A stretch of 20,016 nucleotides of DNA from B3-G11 sp036985855 (GTDB lineage Bacteria; Actinomycetota; Acidimicrobiia; Spongiisociales; UBA5794), in contig BTQL01000044.1 in the NCBI GenBank assembly GCA_036985855.1, positions 1 to 20,016 of the forward strand, given 5' to 3'. The notes under the pieces are model-generated. The model searched no databases and was not told where the DNA came from. It was given only the letters and a program-made list of their open reading frames with translations. Positions 14,031 through 20,016 of the stretch are shown piece by piece. How positions within the stretch are numbered: the first letter of the stretch is position 1; the number at the start of each line of letters is the position of its first letter. A program made the translations under genes and the position numbers.

Positions 14031-15434
14031 TCAGCCCTCGAAACACGGACTCGAGAACTCATACTGCTCGGCCAGTGCCCCGACGAAGAAGTCCTTGACG
14101 AGGACCGAGCCGGTTGTCCCATCCGGCTGTGACAACGTCTGATCCGACCCACCCGCGGAGGAGTAGCGATCAAGATCCGGTTTGTAGATCGCAAGTGAGC
14201 GCTGCACGTGCTCGTTCGGTGTTCCGACATAACTATGACTTGGAGCGGAGCCTCCGTAGTCGATCTCTTCGATCGAGTTCGCGGCAGACACAACCCCGAA
14301 GCGCGTCAGATCACCGTTCGCAACAGCGGTCGCAAGCACCTGGTGCATCGACAAGGCTCCATTCCAACCCGCGATGTATCCGTCACTGGGGCGGCGATCG
14401 GGAAAAACTTCCGAAATGGCTGCCATCATCGCATTGTTGCCGGCGGTGTCTTCTCCCCAGCGAACGGTGTACGCCGACTGGTAATACACCATCCCATAGA
14501 GTGGACCAACGGGCTGGTCGAGCAGTCTGAAATCGTAGCTCGGGACCGAACCGGTAAACGTTCCGGCGTACCCGTTGTTCACGGCTCCCGCAAGAATCTC
14601 GGCACCGAGTGCCGGGTTCGTGGCGAGGAACGTCCAGTCGGCACCGGAGCTAACGATGCCTTGGATGACAGGAGTCACATCGTCGCCGGGGACCACCGCC
14701 GCTGTACCGTCGTAGCGAAGTTCCATTCCGTAGAAGTCGATCGCCTTCTTGACTCCTGTGGCGGCGTCTCGACCGTACGCGTCGTCGAACGTGGCCAGGG
14801 CGATCGATTGTCCCCCCATTTCGTTCACGAAATCAAGAATGTTCATCGCCTCGATGCAGTAATTCGTATCCTGCTCAAACATGACACCACCGTCCAGACC
14901 CGGTATCGACCATCCGGAGTACCAGCTCAGCGGGATCACCAACATCGAGTCTTGCTTGTAGAGATCGAGGGCCGCGAGGTTTGCAGTCGATCCGGTCGAG
15001 AGGCTGATCGCGACGACCTCTTTGCGGATCTGCTCATACTTTTCGAGATGCTGGTCCGTGTTCGAGCTGGTGTCTTCCACGACGTACCTCACGGTCCAGC
15101 CATCGATTCCACCCGCAGCGTTGACCCTGTCCCAGTAAACTGCTTGCCCGGCAACAACGTCAGCTTCGAGCGAGGAAAACAAACCCGTCTGGTCTGCAAG
15201 AATGCCGACCGAGATCACCTTCGTTTCGGGGTCGACACCGATGTCGGTCAAGACACCGTCTTCGACCGCGGGACTCTGGGATGTAGTTGTCGGCTCGATC
15301 GGGACAGAGGTGGTCGTCGTGTCCGGCGCCACGCTGGAAGAGGACGCGGTAGAAGGCGCGGATGCACCGCCGCAGGCCGCAGCGAGCACCATGAGGGCTA
15401 GCACTGTCGCAGCGAGGTTCAGGGGCCTTCTCAC
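14031..15434 (-). CDS. Branched-chain-amino-acid-type ABC substrate-binding lipoprotein 1
   Basis: A 467-residue periplasmic-binding-protein type I (LivJ-like) lipoprotein. The signal VRRPLNLAATVLALMVLAAAC gives lipidation at C21. A Ser/Thr/Pro-rich tether (22-60) is present that its paralog largely lacks. The two-lobed domain contains GLFSSLEADVVAGQ, QHLEKYEQIRKEVVAISLSTGS and LPLSWYSGW-like segments, all shared with binding protein 2. GTG 15434 is chosen because it begins the signal peptide and has AAGAAGGA upstream; the longer frame to 15524 adds a non-signal leader. It lies 241 bases after livG on the same strand, and an inverted repeat in that leader suggests some independent control. 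The ligand cannot be told from sequence: amino acid, amide, urea or aromatic acid are all possible. Confidence 0.9.
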   Translation of the reverse strand: MRRPLNLAATVLALMVLAAACGGASAPSTASSSSVAPDTTTTSVPIEPTTTSQSPAVEDGVLTDIGVDPETKVISVGILADQTGLFSSLEADVVAGQAVYWDRVNAAGGIDGWTVRYVVEDTSSNTDQHLEKYEQIRKEVVAISLSTGSTANLAALDLYKQDSMLVIPLSWYSGWSIPGLDGGVMFEQDTNYCIEAMNILDFVNEMGGQSIALATFDDAYGRDAATGVKKAIDFYGMELRYDGTAAVVPGDDVTPVIQGIVSSGADWTFLATNPALGAEILAGAVNNGYAGTFTGSVPSYDFRLLDQPVGPLYGMVYYQSAYTVRWGEDTAGNNAMMAAISEVFPDRRPSDGYIAGWNGALSMHQVLATAVANGDLTRFGVVSAANSIEEIDYGGSAPSHSYVGTPNEHVQRSLAIYKPDLDRYSSAGGSDQTLSQPDGTTGSVLVKDFFVGALAEQYEFSSPCFEG

Positions 15435-15467
15435 TGTTGGATCCTTCTTTGAGTTGTGATTTTCCGC

Positions 15468-15490
15468 CCGGTCGTACCAAGATCGACCGG
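15468..15490. promoter_or_regulatory. Inverted repeat in the leader of binding protein 1
   Basis: CCGGTCG (15468-15474) and CGACCGG (15484-15490) are perfect 7-bp arms around 9 bases, 34 bases ahead of the GTG. It could be an operator or an mRNA hairpin. TATACGAT, about 40 bases further upstream on the minus strand, resembles a -10, but no good -35 accompanies it. The rest of the 241-base gap (15435-15675) shows nothing else convincing. Confidence 0.4.
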
Positions 15491-15675
15491 AACCAGGCCC
15501 GGCGCCGTCTACGTGCGAACACATCGTATAGGCCGGATCCGGAGTTCGCCATGAAGCAGGCGACCAGCGGCTCTAAATCGTAAGTCTATTGGTGGCGGTG
15601 GCTACGGCGCGTTGGGCACGCGTCGGTGCGGGCGTCGAAACCAGATGGGACCGTGCAGAAGAGCAGATCGCAGGG

Positions 15676-16461
15676 TCAACGATCCAAGTCTTCGCCGAGA
15701 TAAGCCCTGATCACGTTGGGATCGCGCTGCACCTCACTCGGTGTGCCGGTTGCGATCACCTCGCCGAAGTCGAGCACCATCACCCGATCAGCGATGTCCA
15801 TGACAAGACCCATGTCATGCTCGACGAGGAGTATGGCGATCCCGAGCTCTTCGCGGATGTCGAGAATGAACCGGGCCATGTCCTCGGTCTCCTCGAGGTT
15901 CATCCCTGCCACAGGCTCGTCGAGCAGCAACAGCTCCGGCTCCATGGCGAGCGCACGACCGAGCTCCACTCGCTTCTGCACGCCATAGGGCAGCATGCCG
16001 ACCGGGTGGAACCGCCATGCCTCGATCTCGAGGAGGTCGATGATGTCCTCGACCTTTTCGCGATTGTCCATCTCCTCGCGTTTGGCCTTGCCCCACCAGA
16101 TCGCTCCGTGCAGCCATCCGACATCAGTGCGTACATGCCTGCCGAGAGCGATGTTCTCCAACACGGTCATGTGAGCGAACAGCTCGATGTTCTGAAACGT
16201 TCTTGCGACACCAAGCCCCGCGATCTGGTCAGGGCTCAATCCCAGGATCGATTCGCCCTTCCACCGAATGTCACCCTCCTGCGGTTTGTAGACGCCGTTG
16301 AGGCAATTGAACGCCGATGTCTTGCCGGCGCCATTCGGCCCGATCACAGCGAACAGCTCGCCCTCATCAACGGTAAAACTCGCGTCGGTGAGCGCCTTGA
16401 CACCCTTGAATGCCAGGCTGACGCCGGTGAACTCCAAGAGATGCTCGCTCAAGACAACCAC
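15676..16461 (-). CDS. livG: ABC transporter ATP-binding protein LivG-like
   Basis: A 261-residue ATPase of the branched-chain amino acid importer family. Walker A GPNGAGKT is at 41-48, and the Q-loop lies in ARTFQN (86-91). The signature is LPYGVQKRVELGRAL (157-171), in which the usual LSGGQ is LPYGVQ as in LivG proteins. Walker B LLLLDEP (177-183) is followed by VAGMN, and the H-loop is VEHDM. The family insertion RTDVGWLHGAIWWG is present. The GTG at 16461 overlaps the end of livF by 13 bases. The TTG at 16452 would give a tidy 4-base TTGA overlap with GGTGG five bases upstream and is equally plausible, shortening the protein by three residues. It pairs with LivF to power the LivH-LivM permease. 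Confidence 0.94.
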   Translation of the reverse strand: MVVLSEHLLEFTGVSLAFKGVKALTDASFTVDEGELFAVIGPNGAGKTSAFNCLNGVYKPQEGDIRWKGESILGLSPDQIAGLGVARTFQNIELFAHMTVLENIALGRHVRTDVGWLHGAIWWGKAKREEMDNREKVEDIIDLLEIEAWRFHPVGMLPYGVQKRVELGRALAMEPELLLLDEPVAGMNLEETEDMARFILDIREELGIAILLVEHDMGLVMDIADRVMVLDFGEVIATGTPSEVQRDPNVIRAYLGEDLDR

Positions 16462-17240
16462 CGTTTCCGACGCTTGTAATGCTTGACATCCCTGAATGAC
16501 TTTCGATCGCCTTCAGAGCGAATTCCCAGGTAGAACTCTTGAACGTCCTCGTCGCCGAGGAGTTTCCCTGCGTCTCCATCCATGACGACCTTGCCGGTCT
16601 CCATGATATAGCCGTAGTCGGCGATCGAGAGTGCCATATTTGCATTCTGCTCGATCAGCAGGACATCCGTTCCTGCCGCGTTGATATCCACGATGATGTC
16701 CCGGATCTGGGCGACCAGCATCGGCGCAAGACCAAGCGACGGCTCATCGAGAATGAGGAGCGACGGACTAGCCATCATCGCACGACCGATCGCAAGCATC
16801 TGCTGCTCCCCACCGGAGAGGTAGCCAGCCGTGTCCTTGCGCCTCGGTACCAGCAAGGGGAACATCTCCATCACCCTGTCGTGGTTCTCCTTGACGCTCA
16901 CAGCACTCTTGTTCGTCGTCGCGCCTGTGCGGAGATTCTCGTCAACGGTCATCTCCGCGAAAACTCTCCGACCTTCCATCACCTGGGCGATACCGCCCCG
17001 TACGATGGCGGAGGCATCCTTCGAGTCGATCCGACCGCCGTTGTGAGCGATGGTCCCCTTCGTGATATCTCCTTCATGCACATCCAACAATCCGGTGATA
17101 GCGCGCAGGGTCGTCGTCTTACCGGCGCCATTCGCACCCAGCAACGCAACGATCTGCCCATCCCTGACCTCGAGGGAGAGACCGCGCAGCACGAGGACAA
17201 CGTCGTTGTAGACGACCTCCAGATTGGCGATCTCAAGCAT
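16449..17240 (-). CDS. livF: ABC transporter ATP-binding protein LivF-like with basic tail
   Basis: A 263-residue ATPase. Walker A GANGAGKT is at 35-42, the Q-loop-like QVMEGRRVF at 86-94, signature LSGGEQQ at 141-147, Walker B LLILDEPSLGL at 161-171 and the H-loop-region glutamine in LLIEQNAN, typical of LivF. The protein continues past the usual LivF end (EFYLG) with about 28 residues ending in a strongly basic KHYKRRKRWLS tail, not essential for the fold. The start is ATG 17240 with a weak AGGGA upstream. A strong stem-loop (17268-17295) lies between it and the preceding binding-protein gene, which should lower its expression relative to that gene. It overlaps livG at its 3' end. Confidence 0.94.
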   Translation of the reverse strand: MLEIANLEVVYNDVVLVLRGLSLEVRDGQIVALLGANGAGKTTTLRAITGLLDVHEGDITKGTIAHNGGRIDSKDASAIVRGGIAQVMEGRRVFAEMTVDENLRTGATTNKSAVSVKENHDRVMEMFPLLVPRRKDTAGYLSGGEQQMLAIGRAMMASPSLLILDEPSLGLAPMLVAQIRDIIVDINAAGTDVLLIEQNANMALSIADYGYIMETGKVVMDGDAGKLLGDEDVQEFYLGIRSEGDRKSFRDVKHYKRRKRWLS

Positions 17241-17267
17241 CGTGGATGTGTTCCCTCAGATGATCGG

Positions 17268-17295
17268 GTGGGGGTGCGGCGTACCGCACCCCCAC
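17268..17295 (-). terminator. Intra-operon stem-loop between binding protein 2 and livF
   Basis: GTGGGGGTGCGG and CCGCACCCCCAC pair perfectly over 12 bp around a 4-base CGTA loop, with no U-tract on the minus strand. It sits 17 bases past the binding-protein stop and 27 before the livF start. It resembles stem-loops that protect the upstream message end or partially terminate, raising binding-protein output above the ATPases. Confidence 0.6.
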
Positions 17296-17312
17296 ATGGT
17301 TGGCTTCTCTAT

Positions 17313-18617
17313 CTACCCCGCCGTCCAGCAGGGAGCCGAGAAGTCGTACGCCTCGGCCGCCGCGCCGGTGAAGAAGTCCCGTACGACCAACGAACCGGTC
17401 GATGCGCCATCTTGGGACACCGTCTGGCTGGCACCGCCCGCTGCGGTGTATGTTGCGAGATCCGGATCGAATATCGCGGTTTGACGTGATACGTACTCGT
17501 TCGGCGTACCTGCATAGCTCTGGTCCGGAGCCGATCCGCCGAAGTCGACAGCCTCGATCGAGTTCGCGGCCTTCACAAGACCTTCCCTCGTCAGGTCCTT
17601 GTTGTCGATAGCGACCTGAAGCACCTTTGTCATCGTGACTGCTTCATTCCAACCGATGATGAAAGCATCACTTGCCCGACGATCCGGGAACGCTGCTGCC
17701 AGCGCCGCTTTCATCTCGTTGTTTCCAGGCGTATCGGCATCCCAAGCAACGTTGTATGCGGACTGGAAGAACAGCTTGTCATACAGCGCAGCCGCCGGAG
17801 AGTCAAGCAGTCTGAAGTCGTACGTCGGGCCCGAACCGGTGAAGAAGCCCTGGTATCCCAGTTGAACTGCTCCACCGAGGATCTCGGCACCGATCGACGG
17901 GTTCGTCGTCAGGAAGGTCCAGTCGGCGCCGGAATCAACGATGCCCTGGATGACAGGCGTCTGATCCTGACCGGGAATGACCTTGCCCGTGCCGTCGTAG
18001 ACAACTTCCATTCCGTAGAACTCAGCAGCCTCGAACACGCCTGCTGATGCGTCCCCGCCATAGTCACCAGGGAACGTCGCAATAGCGATCGTCTTGCCAC
18101 CTTTCTCGTTGATGAAGTCGAGGATGTTCATCGCCTCGAGGCAGTAGTTCGTATTCTGCTCGAGCAGGAGTGAGCCGTCGAATTCCGGGACCGCCCAGCC
18201 CGAGTACCAGCTCAGCGGAATGACCAGCATGCCGTCTTCCTTGATCTTGGGGAGCGCCGCAACGGTGGTAGGCGAGCCCGTCGACAGGCTGATCGCCACG
18301 ACGTTGTCGCGGAGCTTCTCGTACTTCTCCAGGTGCTGCTCGACGTTGTAGTTCGTATCCTCGATGATGAAATCCACGGTCCACCCGTCGATACCACCAT
18401 TGGCGTTGAATACGTCCCAGTACACCGCCTGCGCATCGGTTATGTCCGTCGTCAGTGGAGCGAACACACCCGTGAGGTCGGATAAGGAACCGATCCTTAT
18501 CACCTTGCTCTCCGCGTCGATGCCGACGTCAGCGACCTCGACCTCGCCGCTACTGCACGCAGCGGCGACGATCGCCATCACCACCACGAGGCTGAATAAG
18601 CTCAATCGCCTCTTCAC
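17313..18617 (-). CDS. Branched-chain-amino-acid-type ABC substrate-binding lipoprotein 2
   Basis: A 434-residue LivJ-like lipoprotein. Signal MKRRLSLFSLVVVMAIVAAAC gives lipidation at C21. The periplasmic-binding type I domain starts near residue 30 (ADVGIDAESKVIRIGSLSD). Shared blocks with binding protein 1 include QHLEKYEKLRDNVVAISL, LVIPLSWYSGW, NYCLEAMNILDF, TPVIQGIVDSGADWTFL and a C-terminal FSAPC. The similarity is high throughout, so the two are clear paralogs. The start is GTG 18617 behind AAGGAGG with a 6-base spacer, the strongest ribosome site of the operon. It lies between livM and livF, so it is probably the main receptor. Two cysteines outside the lipobox (NYC and the C-terminal PC) are shared by both and could form a disulfide. 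The ligand is unknown. Confidence 0.93.
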   Translation of the reverse strand: MKRRLSLFSLVVVMAIVAAACSSGEVEVADVGIDAESKVIRIGSLSDLTGVFAPLTTDITDAQAVYWDVFNANGGIDGWTVDFIIEDTNYNVEQHLEKYEKLRDNVVAISLSTGSPTTVAALPKIKEDGMLVIPLSWYSGWAVPEFDGSLLLEQNTNYCLEAMNILDFINEKGGKTIAIATFPGDYGGDASAGVFEAAEFYGMEVVYDGTGKVIPGQDQTPVIQGIVDSGADWTFLTTNPSIGAEILGGAVQLGYQGFFTGSGPTYDFRLLDSPAAALYDKLFFQSAYNVAWDADTPGNNEMKAALAAAFPDRRASDAFIIGWNEAVTMTKVLQVAIDNKDLTREGLVKAANSIEAVDFGGSAPDQSYAGTPNEYVSRQTAIFDPDLATYTAAGGASQTVSQDGASTGSLVVRDFFTGAAAEAYDFSAPCWTAG

Positions 18618-18623
18618 GTTTTT

Positions 18624-18630
18624 CCTCCTT
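18624..18630 (-). promoter_or_regulatory. Strong Shine-Dalgarno of binding protein 2
   Basis: AAGGAGG on the minus strand, six bases before GTG 18617. It fixes the start and implies high translation compared with livF and livG, whose sites are weak. Confidence 0.75.
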
Positions 18631-18690
18631 GTTCGTGTCTACCTTGTCTGCCTCCGACACCCTCAGGATGCCGGATGGACCCATGAACTA

Positions 18691-19965
18691 TCAATATGAG
18701 AACGGCCAGCCCTTCCAGTAATTTCTCACCCTCACCCATATACCGTACAGGCCGAGCGGTTCGACAATGAGAAAGACGATGATGAGCACACCGAACAACA
18801 TCACGTTGAACTGGAAAATGCTGAGCCCAGGACCAGCCGCCTCGAGGGAGATGATGCCGATCAGATCGTCGGGCGACGATCTGATGACGAGGTTGCCGAG
18901 CCAGGAGAGCGGGCCTCCGTCTTGCGCCTGAACCGCAAGAAAGTTCGTCACGTTCTCAACCACCCTTGGCGAAAGCACGACGAAAAACGAGCCCATCAGC
19001 GTTCCCGCAACGGTACCGGCGCCACCGATCAGCACGATCGCGATGAAGTCGACCGCCAGGAGCAGATCCCAGGTCTCGGGGATCAACTGTCCGACGACCG
19101 AGCCGAAGAGGGCTCCTCCTATCCCCGCATAGAACGACGAGATCGCGAAGGCCTGTGTCTTGCCCTTGTACTCGTTGACGCCCATGACCTCCGCCGCGAT
19201 GTCGCGGTCCCGGATCGCAGCCCACGACCTTCCAACCCTCGTTCGCATGAGGTTCTTGGACACGAGGGCGAACACGACCACGAAGAAGGCGATGAGGAAG
19301 TATGTCTTTGCGTCGTCCGACATCACCCGAATCTGAACCCATGGAAGAAGGTTAATCGGCCGAAGCCACCACCACAATGGTCCATCAGTCGCGAAGGAGA
19401 CAATCGGATCCATGCCTCGCCAGAGAGCCAGCTCGAGCGGTGGCCACCTCCGGCCGATGCCGGGTGTTCCGGTGATCTTGTTGAGGTTGAGCCACATATA
19501 GAGACCGATGAACACGAGACCCAACGTTGCGAACGCCAGATACAGTCCCCGCACGCGAACGCCCAACGGTGCGATCAGGATGCCGACCAGTGCCGCAACG
19601 ACACCTGCTGCGGGCAGCCAGACCCACATCGGCAGTCCGAGACCCCACGTGGCGCTGCCGGGCGTCGACCCAAGGACGACCGCTGTGTACGCTCCGACCG
19701 CCATGAAGAATGAGTGACCGAGCGAAATCTGCCCTGCGACGCCGGACAGCAGGTTCAAACCGAGTGCGGCGACCGCGAAAACCAACGCCTTGTTGATGAG
19801 GATCAACCAACTACTGGATGCCAGGTACCCCGCGAACGGCAACGCTGCAAGGGGCAACAGCACGGCGATCACGCCGAGCAGGATCATCGACACCTTCTTG
19901 GTTGTCGTCGGAAACAACCCCATCTCTGAGGAATACCGCGTGTAAAGTTTGGGACGACCTCTCAT
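18691..19965 (-). CDS. livM: ABC transporter permease LivM-like
   Basis: A 424-residue integral membrane permease with roughly ten hydrophobic segments. LivM hallmarks are GLNLLSGVAGQISLGHSFFMAVGAYTA (69-95) and GVRVRGLYLAFATLGLVF (135-152). The cytoplasmic coupling loop is RVGRSWAAIRDRDIAAEVMGV (243-263), followed by KGKTQAFAISSFYAGIGGALFG (267-288). VLIGGAGTVAGTLMGSFFV (311-329) follows, and VEPLGLYGIW stands at the C-terminus. An insertion-like hydrophilic stretch lies between 165 and 215. ATG 19965 is supported by its 4-base ATGA overlap with the end of the upstream livH gene. It forms the channel with LivH. The ATG at residue 15 is possible but unnecessary. Confidence 0.95.
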   Translation of the reverse strand: MRGRPKLYTRYSSEMGLFPTTTKKVSMILLGVIAVLLPLAALPFAGYLASSSWLILINKALVFAVAALGLNLLSGVAGQISLGHSFFMAVGAYTAVVLGSTPGSATWGLGLPMWVWLPAAGVVAALVGILIAPLGVRVRGLYLAFATLGLVFIGLYMWLNLNKITGTPGIGRRWPPLELALWRGMDPIVSFATDGPLWWWLRPINLLPWVQIRVMSDDAKTYFLIAFFVVVFALVSKNLMRTRVGRSWAAIRDRDIAAEVMGVNEYKGKTQAFAISSFYAGIGGALFGSVVGQLIPETWDLLLAVDFIAIVLIGGAGTVAGTLMGSFFVVLSPRVVENVTNFLAVQAQDGGPLSWLGNLVIRSSPDDLIGIISLEAAGPGLSIFQFNVMLFGVLIIVFLIVEPLGLYGIWVRVRNYWKGWPFSY

Positions 19966-20016
19966 ACTCGGCGAATCTCCGCGGTTCCGAACAATCCATA
20001 TGGTCTCACGAGAAGG
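19962..20016 (-). CDS. livH: LivH-like permease, C-terminal fragment (cut by the window edge)
   Basis: Only the last 17 residues are inside the window, reading LLVRPYGLFGTAEIRRV then TGA at 19964-19962. The RPxGLFG ending is the usual C-terminus of LivH/LivM permeases (E. coli LivH ends in a similar RPTGILG stretch). The stop overlaps the livM start as ATGA. The fragment is short, but frame, motif and context agree. The rest of the gene lies beyond the right edge. Confidence 0.8.
   Translation of the reverse strand, partial: LLVRPYGLFGTAEIRRV

Noticed and set aside
14208..15401. A 397-codon open frame antisense to binding protein 1
   Set aside because: Shadow of a well-supported lipoprotein gene. 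Its composition is His/Arg/Asp-rich without domains or a ribosome site.
16539..17489. Plus-strand open frame opposite livF
   Set aside because: Antisense shadow. Both ATPase motifs and operon overlaps support the minus strand.

Overview
The window looks like a chromosomal segment of an actinobacterium, probably a deep-branching, moderately GC-rich one such as an Acidimicrobiia-type lineage. The phylum is inferred from content: a YlbL-type PDZ/S16 protease near a UPF0182 membrane protein, a long DivIVA-domain protein, a class E-like sortase, CtaA, GTG/TTG starts, leaderless-looking promoters, and an initiator tRNA with no encoded CCA. The class-level guess is weak. I see no phage, insertion sequence, CRISPR array or rRNA.

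Layout. At 39-174 (minus) lies an initiator tRNA-fMet with its promoter and terminator. At 251-1171 (plus) is a small two-gene module, a Xre-type repressor overlapping a MNT/AbiEii-like nucleotidyltransferase. It resembles a toxin-antitoxin pair and is preceded by a 50-bp dyad that overlaps an apparently leaderless promoter. A TfoX-N protein (1177-1500, minus) converges on it. Then come minus-strand ornithine carbamoyltransferase and arginine deiminase (1597-3830), two steps of the arginine deiminase route. Upstream on the same strand are UPF0182, DivIVA-domain and YlbL-like genes (3932-9687), which are cell-envelope and cell-pole functions, and a sortase (9772-10332). Divergent from the sortase is bioY (10396-10983).

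The plus strand then carries a translationally coupled pair: a small lipoprotein with a three-heptad coiled coil, and a secreted helical protein (11132-12270). A perfect 17-bp-stem hairpin closes this pair. The next stretch (12387-12546) folds by eye into one long, nested, rod-like hairpin just ahead of a hotdog thioesterase gene (12574-12984). It is my best candidate for something undescribed. Heme A synthase ctaA (13053-13943) lies on the minus strand.

From about 14031 to the right edge is a minus-strand branched-chain-amino-acid-type ABC operon. In transcription order it reads livH (only its C-terminus is in the window), livM, substrate-binding protein 2, livF, livG, substrate-binding protein 1. 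The two binding proteins are close paralogs, and a strong 12-bp stem-loop lies between binding protein 2 and livF. The set can be read as a complete importer with two alternative lipoprotein receptors.
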